Part shown: positions 53,180 to 63,039 of the stretch, piece by piece
Layout of the letters: every line of letters starts with the position of its first letter
How positions within the stretch are numbered: the stretch's first letter is position 1
Origin: CAZYFH01 sp965249175
GTDB taxonomy: Bacteria; Acidobacteriota; Vicinamibacteria; Vicinamibacterales; UBA8438
NCBI GenBank assembly: GCA_965249175.1
Contig: OZ252227.1
Location: 1,116,001 to 1,180,000 of the forward strand
Length of the DNA: 64,000 nt
Direction of reading: 5' to 3'
Translations under genes and position numbers: made by a program
Notes under the pieces: model-generated
What the model saw: only the letters and a program-made list of their open reading frames with translations
What the model was told of the DNA's origin: nothing
The model's database searches: none

Positions 53180-54643
53180 TCAACGAGCCGCCGAGCCGGC
53201 GTCCCCGCTCAACGTGCGGAGCAGATCTGCGCCTTTCTTGCGCGATTCCTGGTAGCTGCCTCCTCGCTCCGCGACCGTCAGCGGCGTCTGACCCTCTTCG
53301 TCCTCTGCGTCGACGTTGCCACCCTTGTCCGCCAGGAACTGAATGATTGTGCTCTCCCCCACGCCAGCGGCCCCGTGCAGGGCAGTTTCCCCGCTGTCGT
53401 TGGCTGCATTGACGTCGGCGCCCAGTTCCACCACCACTTTGACGGCTTCCAGAAACTGGCTTTCGCTAATGGTGCGCACGCGCGCGGCAATGTTCTGACT
53501 GAGTCCCGTCGCCGCCATCAGCGGCGTGGTGTTTTCCGCCGTCCCGAGGTTCGGATCCGCGCCGCCGGCCGCCAACGCTTGCATGATGTCCACCTCAGCG
53601 GCTCTGGCGGCTAGCCAGAACGGCGTTGCGCCGACGTCCCGATCGCGGGAGAGGATTTCGCCGCGACCATGAGGCGGCTCTTTCACAAGTTGGGCATTCG
53701 GATTTGCTCCGCGCGCCAGGAGCGCTTTCACCAATGGCAACCTGCCTGTTTCGACCGCGGCATGCAAGGCTGTCAATCCTCTGCTGTCGGCCATGTTCGG
53801 GTCGGCGCCTTTCTCCAGCAGGAATAGCGCGACCGCCTCGTGTCCGCTGGGACGCGGCACAACTCTAAAGCCACTGATCGTGATTGCCTCGACGCTGGCA
53901 CTCGCCACCACCAGCGGAGGGCTGCTGCCATCCGCTGTTGCTGGTCTGCTCCCAGGCACGCGCGGTTGAGACGCCGTCGCGGTCTCATTCGGGTTCGCTC
54001 CCGCGGCCAACAGGACTTGGGCAGAGCCCAGATCGCCCTGCCGGGCCGCAAAGAGCAACGGCGTAAACCCACCGGTCGAACGGGCGTGGACGTCGGCCCC
54101 GTTCTCGAGCAGCGTCCGCGCAACCTCCGGATGTCGGTTCTCCGCCGCCCACATCAGCGCGGTCTGCCCCTTGGTTTCTCTCGCGTTGACGTTTGCGCCG
54201 TAGGCCAACAGCGCTCTCACCACCCCCGGATTGCCCGAGTGGGCCGCCGTCATGAGCGCAGTCTCGCCGGTCAAGAGGGGCGCATTCGGCGCAGCCCCGG
54301 CCTTCAACAGTCTCTCGACCATGGCCGCGTTCGCGTTGGAGCAGGCGAGCGACAGCGGACGGACGCCCCAGTCGTTCGCGGCGTTCACGTTGGCGCCCGC
54401 GCGGAGCAGGAGATCCGCCGTTTCCAGATCATCCCAGTGCGCCGCCCAGTGAAGCGCAGTCGCGCCATCGGGCTGAGGCGTGTTCGTGTCGACCTGCTGT
54501 TTCAGCAGGGCACGAACTGCCTCCGCATTCCGCGTCTCGACCGCCTCCACGAGCCTGAGGTCGTCGCCCGCTGCAGCAACGCTCGCGACCCCCAAGATCG
54601 GCGCCAGCCACCAACCACGCAGCCCTGTACCAATGATGCGCAT
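53180..54643 (-). CDS. Exported ankyrin-repeat protein (triad B, gene 3)
   Basis: 487 aa from the ATG at 54643 (GAGGGAG about 9 nt upstream). The leader MRIIGTGLRGWWLAPILGVASVAAA precedes about ten ankyrin repeats (DGATALHWAAHWDDLETADLLLRAGA, GETALMTAAHSGNPGVVRALLA). It contains inserts rich in Pro/Arg (TASQPRVPGSRPATADGSS). The last part (ENTTPLMAATGL..GETALHGAAGVGESTIIQFLADKGG..GADLLRTL) matches the ends of the ankyrin protein at 24532 and of the relic at 42187. Same position in its triad as copy A, after DUF1552. Confidence 0.9.
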   Translation of the reverse strand: MRIIGTGLRGWWLAPILGVASVAAAGDDLRLVEAVETRNAEAVRALLKQQVDTNTPQPDGATALHWAAHWDDLETADLLLRAGANVNAANDWGVRPLSLACSNANAAMVERLLKAGAAPNAPLLTGETALMTAAHSGNPGVVRALLAYGANVNARETKGQTALMWAAENRHPEVARTLLENGADVHARSTGGFTPLLFAARQGDLGSAQVLLAAGANPNETATASQPRVPGSRPATADGSSPPLVVASASVEAITISGFRVVPRPSGHEAVALFLLEKGADPNMADSRGLTALHAAVETGRLPLVKALLARGANPNAQLVKEPPHGRGEILSRDRDVGATPFWLAARAAEVDIMQALAAGGADPNLGTAENTTPLMAATGLSQNIAARVRTISESQFLEAVKVVVELGADVNAANDSGETALHGAAGVGESTIIQFLADKGGNVDAEDEEGQTPLTVAERGGSYQESRKKGADLLRTLSGDAGSAAR

Positions 54644-54733
54644 CCGCACGTCTCCCTCGCTCACCTCGCCGCAGATTGATGCTCCCTCCGCTACCCCCAC
54701 GCGGTCGCGGACTCAGACCAACGGTGGAGGCGA

Positions 54734-56092
54734 TCAGACATCGGAAAGATGTTCCACCTTTCCGGTACTGTCGCCCATGGCCTCCGTGGGAACGCCCAGT
54801 TTATCCAGCAGGGTCAAGTACAGATTCGTTACCGGCGTTTCATGTGGATATCGGATGTGACGCCCTGCCTTGAGGCTGCCCGCGCCGCCACCGGCCAATA
54901 GAAGGGGGAGGTTGTGGTGGTCATGCCGACTGCCGTCGCTCATACCGCAGCCATACATGATCATCACATGATCCAGCAGCGAGCCGTCGCCATCGGGCGT
55001 CGCTGCAAGTTTCTCCAAGTAGTAGGCGAACGTCTTGACGTGATAGGCGTCGACCTTGGCGAGCTTCTGCATTTTGTCGGGATTTCGGCCGTGGTGCGAC
55101 AGGGGGTGATGCGGCTCGACAACCCCGATCTCGGGGTAGGACCGAGCGCCGGTCTCGTGGCCGACCATGAAGGTGATGATGCGGGTCAGGTCCGCCTGAT
55201 ACGCGAGGAGCTGCAGGTCGAACATCAGCTTCGCGTGCTCAGTAAACGTGGGCGGAATGCCCTCTGGCCGCTCGACCGCCGGCAACTCCCGAGCGCTCTG
55301 TTCCTCGGCTTTCTGAGTGCGCCGCTCCACATCGCGAATCGCTTCGAGATACGCGTCCATCTTCGTTCGGTCGTGGGGACCGAGCGTCCTCTTGAGGTGA
55401 GCCACCTTCTGGGTGACCACATCGAGAATACTTCGGTCCTCCTCGATGCGGGCAAGCCGCGCCGCCACGTCCGTGCTGTCGGTACCGCCAAAGAGGCGTT
55501 CGAAGACCGCGCGCGGGTCGTTCTCCATCGGTAGCGGCGTTGTGGGAGTACGCCACGAGATCGTGTTGGCGTATGCGCAGCTATAGCCAGGGTCGCAGGC
55601 GCCCACGACATCCTTGGGCTCCAGCGCGAGTTCGAGCGACGCCAGCTGGGTATGCTCACCTAGCGCCCGTGCCGCGACCTGGTCCATCGTCACGCCCGCC
55701 TGTGGAGGTTCGGCACCCTCCGTCCTCTTCGGGTGAGCGCCCGATAGGAACGCACCGGACGCGCGCGCGTGATCTCCGGCGCCTTCGCCCTGCCGGGGGT
55801 CGGCTTCCTTATTGCAGAGCCCGCTCAGCACAAGCGTGCGATCTCGAAAGGGCGCCAGCGCCTCTAGAGTCTGCTTGAGCTCAAACGCGGCGCCCTCAGG
55901 GCCAGGCTCCCAGGCGTCTATCAAGATCCCGTTCGGCACGTACACCACGCCCAGGCGGCAGACCGGTCTCGCCGGGCTGTTGCGGAGGGCGGCAAAGGCC
56001 GGCACCATCCCGTCCAGCAGGGGCAACGCCAAGCTCGCGCCCACGCCGCGGAGGAAGGTGCGACGAGGTAGGTGCTTTTGGGTGATGATCAT
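54734..56092 (-). CDS. DUF1552 protein with Tat leader (triad B, gene 2)
   Basis: 452 aa. The leader LPRRTFLRGVGASLALPLLDGM has the twin-arginine pattern (RRTFLR). Body blocks match copy A: VYVPNGILIDAWEPG, GDHARASGAFLSGAHPKRTEGAE, a Cys pair in ACDPGYSCAYANTISW, ERLFGGTDS and HHPLSHHGRNPDKMQKLAKVDAYHV..MIMYGCGMSDGSRHDHHN. Its start overlaps the DUF1592 stop by 4 bp, so the two are translationally coupled; in copy A they are 47 bp apart. Role unknown. Confidence 0.92.
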   Translation of the reverse strand: MIITQKHLPRRTFLRGVGASLALPLLDGMVPAFAALRNSPARPVCRLGVVYVPNGILIDAWEPGPEGAAFELKQTLEALAPFRDRTLVLSGLCNKEADPRQGEGAGDHARASGAFLSGAHPKRTEGAEPPQAGVTMDQVAARALGEHTQLASLELALEPKDVVGACDPGYSCAYANTISWRTPTTPLPMENDPRAVFERLFGGTDSTDVAARLARIEEDRSILDVVTQKVAHLKRTLGPHDRTKMDAYLEAIRDVERRTQKAEEQSARELPAVERPEGIPPTFTEHAKLMFDLQLLAYQADLTRIITFMVGHETGARSYPEIGVVEPHHPLSHHGRNPDKMQKLAKVDAYHVKTFAYYLEKLAATPDGDGSLLDHVMIMYGCGMSDGSRHDHHNLPLLLAGGGAGSLKAGRHIRYPHETPVTNLYLTLLDKLGVPTEAMGDSTGKVEHLSDV

Positions 56093-58542
56093 GGTTCTGA
56101 TGAGCTCCTCATCTGAAAAGGCGTGCTCTTGACGATACCGAGAATCACTGCCGACCAGCGGTAATCACTCAACGCGGCCTCGCGTGCGATCGTGCGGACG
56201 GCCGGCGCATCGTAATACTCGAGCCCTCGCCCGAGCGCATAGGTGAGCAGCTTTCGAGTGATCGTCGCAACAAATTCTTCGCGACGATTCAGCAACGTCG
56301 TCCGGAGGCCAGCCGGACCCTGAAACTTGGTGCCGTCCGGCAAGACCCCTGACGCATCGATCGGGATGTTCCCCTCGTCGGTGCGCCACCTGCCGATGGC
56401 GTCGTAGTTTTCCAAGGCGAAGCCCAGCGGGTCCATCGCCGCATGGCAACTCGCGCAGACGGGATTTGTCCGATGTTGTTCCATACGCTCGCGCACCGAG
56501 CGCGACGTGCCATCCTCACTGCTGTCTTCCTCCAGAGTGGGCACGTTCGGGGGCGGCGGTGGCGGTGGCGCACCCAAGAGGTTTTCGAGCACCCATTTGC
56601 CGCGCACCGTTGGGGAAGTCCTGTGAGCATATGACGTCACCGTCAGAAGACTGCCCTGCCCCAACAAGCCGCCACGCGTGTCATCGCTGAAGGTCACGCG
56701 CCGAAAGTGGCTCCCGTACACGTTCGGTATCCCGTAGTGCCGGGCCAGCCGCTCGTTAACCAACGAGTAATTCGCCGCCAACAAGTCAACGAGGCTTCGA
56801 TCCTCGCGCAGCTGACTCTCTACGAACAGCTCTGTCTCACGCTGAAAGGCTTCGCGCAGATTACCGTCGAAGTCGGGAAACAAGTCCGGGTTCGGCGAGT
56901 GTCCACGAATGTTGCGCAGCCACAGCCACTGTCCGACGAAGTTGTCCACCAGCGCCTTCGAGCGGGCGTCCCGCAGCATGCGGCGCACCTGTTGTTCCAA
57001 GACCGTCGAATCTCCGAGCTTTCCTCGAGCGGCAAGGTCGAGGAGTTCGTCGTCAGGGATACTGCTCCAAAGGAAAAACGACAACCTAGAGGCGAGTTCG
57101 ACTCCGCTCAGACGATAGGGAGTCGCTGGTGCCACGTTCCCCGGATCGCGTTCGACGCGGTACAGAAAATCCGGGTCAACCAGTATGGCTCGAAGGGCGA
57201 GCTCGATTCCTGATTCGAAGCTTCCCTTGCCTCGGCCAACCGTGTAAATGCTGAGCAGCGTCCGGACGTCGTGAGCTGTCACGGGCCGGCGATACGCTCG
57301 CCTGGCAAGCGTGGAGAGAATCTGTTTTGCGCAGGCCTGTTCGTTCTCACGACTGATCGGGTAGCACACAAAAATCTGGCGGCGGCCGGGCGTTTCCCCT
57401 GACGCCGTGACGCCATAGGGCCCACTGATTTGGACGCTGTCAACGCCCATGTCACCTTCCCGATGGGAATAAAATGGGTAGCTGTAAACACCCAGCCGCG
57501 GCTCCAGCACCCCTTCTGGCGCGGAGCTTGTCTTGCGGAACGAGACCCCCAGCTGTCGGGTACCTGCCTTCACGGGAGCTCGGACTTCCAAGCCGGCATC
57601 CGCCGTTTGCTCGTATGACGAACCGGGCCGCAGAAGCGTCCACGGGGCAAGCGGCCCCTCACCACCAATCGTGAATACCTTGATCCGTTTGCGATCCAGG
57701 CGGAGCTCGACCTGATTTGGTTCGTCGAGACCGCGGATCTGGTTCGTGTGGGTCCTCTGCATCTTGATTTTGAAGACGTACTCGCCGTCGGCCGGGAAAT
57801 AATGGCGGGCTGCGATGCCGCCCCGCGACCCGAACGGGAGCTGCTCGCTCATGCGGTCGCCCTGTAAGACCCCCAGCGGAACCGTGTAGGTCTGGATAAC
57901 CGGACGGATGGAAGCATCTCCGATCGCGAGACGACTGATCTTGCCGGCGGCCAACATGTAGCGTTCCAGCAGCGCCGGAGAGACCGAGAGCACCTCCGCA
58001 ATGTTGTCAAAGCCGTAGCCCAAATCGTCCGGAGGCAGCGATCCGGCATCAATGTCAATCCCCAACAGATCGCGGATCGCGTTGGTGTATTCGGCCCGGT
58101 TGAGGCGATGGACTGCCGCCTTCCTGCCGGGATTGGGGTTGGCCATCGCCGCGCGGTCGAGCGCCGCCTCCAGCCATGAGGCGATGGAGTCGTAGGCGGC
58201 CTTGTCTGGCCGCGGCATTCCGGCCGGCGGCATCGTGCCGCTGCGAATCCTGCCCACCACTTTTTCCCAGACCTGGGGGCTTTCACCAGCGGCCGCCACG
58301 TCGATCCGGTCCAGCATGAGCCCGGTGTCTTGGCCTGTCTTGGATCGCTGGTTGTGGCAGGTGACACAGTACCGATCGAGGAACGCGCGCTGCGGCGACA
58401 CGGCCGCCGGTATGAGGGCCGAAGGCTGGTTGCGTACTGCTGGTCGGCTTGTGGACGACTGGCGCACGTTCCATTCACTCGCCTGAAGGGAAGCTCCCAG
58501 AGTCAACCCGATGCCGATGCAGCCTATGATCGCCCTGAACAT
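56089..58542 (-). CDS. DUF1592 multi-domain exported haem protein (triad B, gene 1)
   Basis: 817 aa from the ATG at 58542, which opens a clean leader (MFRAIIGCIGIGLTLGASLQA); the frame is open to 58587. CVTCH is found in RYCVTCHNQRSKTGQ and a second CxxCH in NPVCASCHAAMDPLGFALENYDAIG. Domain order is as in copy A: DUF1587 (HRLNRAEYTNAIRDLL), DUF1595 (CAKQILSTLARRAYRRP), DUF1592 (LASRLSFFLWSSIPDDELL), DUF1588 with a seven-Pro run, DUF1585 (RKLLTYALGRGLEYYD). Divergent from the quinoprotein at 58712, with 169 bp between that presumably holds both promoters. Confidence 0.92.
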   Translation of the reverse strand: MFRAIIGCIGIGLTLGASLQASEWNVRQSSTSRPAVRNQPSALIPAAVSPQRAFLDRYCVTCHNQRSKTGQDTGLMLDRIDVAAAGESPQVWEKVVGRIRSGTMPPAGMPRPDKAAYDSIASWLEAALDRAAMANPNPGRKAAVHRLNRAEYTNAIRDLLGIDIDAGSLPPDDLGYGFDNIAEVLSVSPALLERYMLAAGKISRLAIGDASIRPVIQTYTVPLGVLQGDRMSEQLPFGSRGGIAARHYFPADGEYVFKIKMQRTHTNQIRGLDEPNQVELRLDRKRIKVFTIGGEGPLAPWTLLRPGSSYEQTADAGLEVRAPVKAGTRQLGVSFRKTSSAPEGVLEPRLGVYSYPFYSHREGDMGVDSVQISGPYGVTASGETPGRRQIFVCYPISRENEQACAKQILSTLARRAYRRPVTAHDVRTLLSIYTVGRGKGSFESGIELALRAILVDPDFLYRVERDPGNVAPATPYRLSGVELASRLSFFLWSSIPDDELLDLAARGKLGDSTVLEQQVRRMLRDARSKALVDNFVGQWLWLRNIRGHSPNPDLFPDFDGNLREAFQRETELFVESQLREDRSLVDLLAANYSLVNERLARHYGIPNVYGSHFRRVTFSDDTRGGLLGQGSLLTVTSYAHRTSPTVRGKWVLENLLGAPPPPPPPNVPTLEEDSSEDGTSRSVRERMEQHRTNPVCASCHAAMDPLGFALENYDAIGRWRTDEGNIPIDASGVLPDGTKFQGPAGLRTTLLNRREEFVATITRKLLTYALGRGLEYYDAPAVRTIAREAALSDYRWSAVILGIVKSTPFQMRSSSEP

Positions 58543-58711
58543 TGTCGTCAACCTCGGGGCTCGATAATCCATGCTGAACCTAACCAACTCAAGGACTACA
58601 GTCTCACTATGTGACCGTCATATCAAGTCGTAGCTAGTACCATCTAATAGGTGGAGATCAGGGGCTCAGGCGCACCCGTTCCGAACAACTCGACCAACGG
58701 AAGGAGCGGAG

Positions 58712-60793
58712 GTGGGTAGACGCAACCACGTTCGTACGCTGACGGTCGTCGTCGCCATTACCGTCGCTATCAATGCCCTGACGGCCAGCCTGCAAGGTCA
58801 GGTTTATGACGGTCGTGGGTATCCCGCAGTGGACTGGCCGGTCGTTGGCGGCAACTGGTCGAGCTCGCGCCACTCAACGCTCACCGACATCACGACCGAC
58901 ACGGTCAGTCGGCTGGGCGGCGCCTGGACCACGCGGCTCGAAGGTGGCGCGTCGTCGCGGGCGACCCCGGTCGTCAAGGACGGCGTCCTCTACGTGACCG
59001 GCGGGGCCAACGTATTCGCCATCGACGCCCGGACCGGCGAGACCATCTGGCGCTGGCAGCCGAGTGACGACGAGGCCCGAAGGGTTCCGTCGTGGCAGGG
59101 CGCCGCGCTGGGTGACGGGCTGGTCTTCGTCGGGCTGCGCAGCGCGGAGGTGGCCGCGCTCCGGCAGGAGACGGGCGAGCTCGTCTGGGCCGAGCCGGTG
59201 GGCAGCGTGCCGCCGGAGGCGGGCGAGGCGGTCACCTCGGCGCCGATGTACGCGCGCGGCAAGGTGTTCGTCGGACTCGCGAACGGCGATGCCGGCGGGC
59301 AGGGGCGCGTCCTCGCCCTCGATGCCGCGACCGGCGAGATTCAGTGGACGTTCTTCGTCGTACCGCGGCCGGGCGAGTTCGGTCACGACACGTGGCCGCA
59401 GGACTCCAATACCTGGAAGCTCGGCGGCGGCGGCGTCTGGCTGGTGGGGACGGTCGACCCCGACCTGGGCATGGTCTACTTCGCGACCGGCAACCCGGTC
59501 CCGATGTTCGGCGGCGAGATCCGCGCGGGCGACAACCTGTTCACCGCCTCGGTGCTCGCGCTCGACATGGAGACCGGCGAGCGGCGCTGGCACTATCAGG
59601 TGGTCAGGCACGACGTCTGGGACGCCGATATCGCCACACCGCTGCTGCTCTACGAGCACGACGTCGGGGCGGGCGCCCCGCGCAAGGCACTGGCGGCGAT
59701 GCGGGCCGATGGCCACCTCTTCCTCTTCGACCGGGAGACCGGTGAGCCGCTCGCGCCCATCGAGGACCGCGCGGTGCCGCAGGACGCGCATCAGCGGACC
59801 GCGCCGACCCAGCCGTTCCCGGTGACGGGCGAGAGCATCCTGCCCGACTGCTCCTACTGGCGCGACCGCGTGCCACCGCCGTTCGAGCTCAACTGCAGCG
59901 GCTTCACGCCGCCCTCCGTGAATGAGCACACCGTCGTGGCGCCCGGCGTGCCGGTCCCGTTGGTGCGGGTCTCGCCGATGTCGTTCAGCCCACAGACCGG
60001 CTTCATCTACGCGCAAGGACTGGCGATCGTCGGCCGCGCGCGCCGCTTCGAGGATCCGTGGCATTTGAGCTACGACCCCAACGAGCTCACGCTCCCCGAC
60101 CCGGTCGGCATCCTGGCCGCCGTCGACAGCCGAACCAGCCAAGTCGTCTGGAAACACGAGGTGCCGTCGCAGGTGCTCGGCCCGATCGCCTTCACGAGCG
60201 GCCCGCTGACGACGGCCGGCGGACTGATGTTCCGGGGCTCCGCCGGCGGGCAGGTCGAGGCGTATGACGCGCGGACCGGCGAGCGGGCATGGACGTTTCG
60301 CACCAGCCCCGCCGGGGCGATGGTGCGGCCGGGACCGGCGAGCACGTACGAGCTCGACGGGACGCAGTTCATCGCGATCGCGATGGGGCCCGAGCTCTGG
60401 GCCTTCACGCTGGACGGCGCTGTCCCCGCTCGCGGCGAGCCGGTGCTCGACCCTTGGGCAGGCTACGAACGGCCTCAGCCCGTCGCGCGCGAGACCGACA
60501 CCATCGAGACCGCGACGCTCATCGAGGGCGTGGGGAACCTGGGCGGCCAACGATACGGGTTCGACGAGCACCGGTTCAACCCGGTGCGCGCGCTCGTCAC
60601 TACTGGCGCGCGGGTGCGGTTCGTCAACAACGGAGAGATCGCGCACACCATCGCGGCGCGCGACGGGAGCTGGAGCACGGCGACGCTCGAGCCCGCGTTG
60701 TCGGCCTATATCACCCTCGACGACGCCGGCACGTTCCTCTATCACTGCACGGACCACCCGTGGGCGATAGGCCAGATCACCGTGGAGCCGTGA
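58712..60793 (+). CDS. PQQ-dependent dehydrogenase with C-terminal cupredoxin domain
   Basis: 693 aa. A leader (VRTLTVVVAITVAINALTASLQGQ) is followed by WPVVGGNWSSSRHSTLTDIT and an eight-bladed propeller (VFAIDARTGETIWRW, VLALDAATGEIQWTF, VLALDMETGERRWHY). The Asp motif is RHDVWDADIATPLLL. At the place of the usual Lys the sequence reads MRADGHLFLFDRETGE, so the Lys seems replaced. Residues about 600-693 form a small blue-copper-like domain: ALVTTGARVRFVNNGEIAHTIAARDG and GTFLYHCTDHPWAIGQITV, giving His, Cys and His ligands; the axial Met is missing. The domain could accept electrons from PQQ in place of a haem c domain (inference). Confidence 0.87.
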   Translation: MGRRNHVRTLTVVVAITVAINALTASLQGQVYDGRGYPAVDWPVVGGNWSSSRHSTLTDITTDTVSRLGGAWTTRLEGGASSRATPVVKDGVLYVTGGANVFAIDARTGETIWRWQPSDDEARRVPSWQGAALGDGLVFVGLRSAEVAALRQETGELVWAEPVGSVPPEAGEAVTSAPMYARGKVFVGLANGDAGGQGRVLALDAATGEIQWTFFVVPRPGEFGHDTWPQDSNTWKLGGGGVWLVGTVDPDLGMVYFATGNPVPMFGGEIRAGDNLFTASVLALDMETGERRWHYQVVRHDVWDADIATPLLLYEHDVGAGAPRKALAAMRADGHLFLFDRETGEPLAPIEDRAVPQDAHQRTAPTQPFPVTGESILPDCSYWRDRVPPPFELNCSGFTPPSVNEHTVVAPGVPVPLVRVSPMSFSPQTGFIYAQGLAIVGRARRFEDPWHLSYDPNELTLPDPVGILAAVDSRTSQVVWKHEVPSQVLGPIAFTSGPLTTAGGLMFRGSAGGQVEAYDARTGERAWTFRTSPAGAMVRPGPASTYELDGTQFIAIAMGPELWAFTLDGAVPARGEPVLDPWAGYERPQPVARETDTIETATLIEGVGNLGGQRYGFDEHRFNPVRALVTTGARVRFVNNGEIAHTIAARDGSWSTATLEPALSAYITLDDAGTFLYHCTDHPWAIGQITVEP

Positions 60794-60799
60794 GCAGAA

Positions 60800-62979
60800 T
60801 CACTCCGCGAGGGGATGCGGGCGGATCTGGAAGTGGACGATCTCGCTGGTCATCCCCTTGCCGCCCTCGTTGTGCCAGTTGGCGATCGTGTCGTTGCTGG
60901 CCCACACACCGCGGCCCTTCCAGCCGGCGTTCGGGTCGTCGATACGCCCGTCGAGTCCGCGGGTGAAGAAGCCAAACGGATACGGCACCCGCAGCGTGAG
61001 CATCTCGCCGCTGTCGGGGAGCAACGCGATGAGGGAGTCGGAGGTGGTGCCGTTCACGATCGGGACGTTCGCCCCGAGCCCGAGTGTGTCGAACTGATCC
61101 ACCCACATGTAGTAATGGAAGTCGGCGCTGCCGGCCGCCGTCACGTTCTTCATCTGCGGACCCGCGGTCGCGTAGAGGGTCCAGCCCTCGGGGCAGTGTT
61201 GCCCGGTGGCGGTCGGGCCGCTGGTCACTGCGCACCTCGTGCGGTCGAAGCTCGCGAGGTGCCCGCTCCCGGCGAGCGCGGTCCAGATGAGCCCGTTCCG
61301 ATCGACATCGAGCCCGCGTGGGCCGTGCCCCCACTGGTCGGGGGGGACAGCCTCGGTTTCGAACGGCGGTTCGTAGACCTCGGTGATGCAGGTCTCCGGG
61401 TCGAGCCGCAGGATCTGCCCCGGCACGGGGTTCGGATGCGATCGCGCAAACCAGACCGACCCGTCCACCGGGTTCGGGATGATGCCGTATGCCCAGCCGT
61501 CGATGCGGGTGTCCTTGGTCGGGTCACGCGCTTCATTCGGCTCGACGTGCTCGCCCACCCCGCCGTCGCCGTTCGTGTCGAGAATCGTCGGACACCACCC
61601 CTGCGACGCGCGCTCGTCGCCCGTCTCGTCGAACAGCCTCGTGTTGATCCACCCCACGACGTTGAAGTCGCCGCTCATCCAGAGCGTGTCGTGCTCATCC
61701 TCCGCGAACTGTAGATGGTGCGTGCTGAAGCAGGTGTCGATCAGCGCGAACGTCTGGCTCTTGGTGTCGTAGTAGGACATCTGTCGGCCGGCACGTTGGA
61801 GCGGGAACCGCTTGACCGACGGGTGATTCGACTCCTGGCACCACGATGGGTTCTCGGGCGGCCGGATCGTGGAGGTCATCCAGACGCGGCCGCTGGTGTC
61901 CATCATCGGGTTATGGGGGTTGGCCGGCCCTGTGCGGGTGACCTCCTCCGTCCCCCAGTACGGCGAGGGCACCGGCTCGGCCGTCGGCGCGCCGTATCCC
62001 GTGCCCTGGCCGTCATCGCCACACGAGTCGGGATCTGCAGATCGAACGGCAGATCGAACGACTGATGCGCGACCGGGTCGGTGATCACCAGCTTGCCCAG
62101 CATGTCGACGCCGTAGACGGGACCGTTGGCGTACAGGGTCGGGTTCCGTTTGTCCGTGGCGATCTCGTCGTGGATGAAGCCGCGATCGGTCGACCAGCCC
62201 CACTGGGTCAGCACGACGTTGCGCTCAATCCCTTCTGGGCGGGGCGGCGCAGGCGGTACTTCGCCCGCCATGATCCGGTCCGTCCAGTCCGCGAACAGGC
62301 TCAACGAGCGGTCGCGGCCCATCCGATTGGTCACGGCGTTCATGCCCGCGCCGGACGATCCGATCAGCACCCTCTGGTCCCAGGCGTGACGCGTCGAATC
62401 GTAGTCGCTCACGTTGGGGATCGCGCGTGTCGCCAGGTTGCCCATCTGGTGGCAGACCTGGCAGCCGTCCTTCAGCCGGTCGACCCAGTGCGCCTGCGTG
62501 CGCATCTCCCGTCCGATGCCGTTGCCGCTCTCGCCGGTGCCCGGGAACTCGTCGGACGTCGGGACTTGCAGCAGCGAGTACCAGTAGTTGCCCGGATAAA
62601 TTGCCGCCGCCTCACGCGGACTCGACGCCACCGTCGGGCTGAGCTCCACGGTCTCGCCAGGTCTCGCCGAGAGGGCGGCGGAGTCAGCGAGCCCGTAGCC
62701 ACGTGCCCAGACCCGATACGTGGCGTCTGGCAGATCCGGCACCAGGAACCGGCCGTCATCGTCGGTCACGACGATCTTCCGGAACGTCGTCTCGAGGTCG
62801 TCCGTCTCGGCGATCACCCACACGCCGGCCTCGGCGCCGTTCGGGCCAGTCACGACACCACCGATGTCGTCGCCGGCGGCACGGAGCGGCTGCCCGGCCA
62901 GGCCGGTCGCCAGTGCCAGCAATCCCGCGATCGCGACGGCCGAACACGCCGAACCGAACGCGGTGGGGACCATACGCAT
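60800..62979 (-). pseudogene. Exported regulatory-domain, haem-motif and propeller protein with a frameshift
   Basis: The ATG at 62979 (AGGAGG 5 nt upstream) opens a leader (MVPTAFGSACSAVAIAGLLALATG). A CarboxypepD_reg-like domain follows (IGGVVTGPNGAEAGVWVIAE..VPDLPDATYRVWARGYG), then CQVCHQMG and a propeller start. Near 62030-62046 the frame breaks: SFDLPFDLQIP continues elsewhere as DPDSCGDDGQGTGYG. The second part (to 60800) has Vgb-lyase-like blades (PRGLDVDRNGLIWTALAGSGHLASFD). Together about 725 codons. It may be a pseudogene or hold a single-base sequence error; everything else is well preserved. Convergent with the cupredoxin-quinoprotein, 6 bp apart. Confidence 0.75.
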
Positions 62980-63033
62980 GCCTGCCTCCTGGAGGTGGCG
63001 GGGCGCCACCGGTCAACGCCCGGAAACGCGCCG

Positions 63034-63039
63034 ATTATA
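63034..63039 (-). promoter_or_regulatory. TATAAT -10 box upstream of the gene at 62979
   Basis: A perfect TATAAT on the minus strand, about 55 bp before the start codon. The -35 region (TTCGGA at 17-bp spacing) is poor. The 21-bp inverted-repeat copy at 63040-63060 occupies exactly this upstream stretch. Confidence 0.45.

Noticed and set aside
58874..60757. 627-codon open frame opposite the cupredoxin-dehydrogenase gene
   Set aside because: Antisense to a well-supported quinoprotein; composition and lack of motifs mark it as a shadow.
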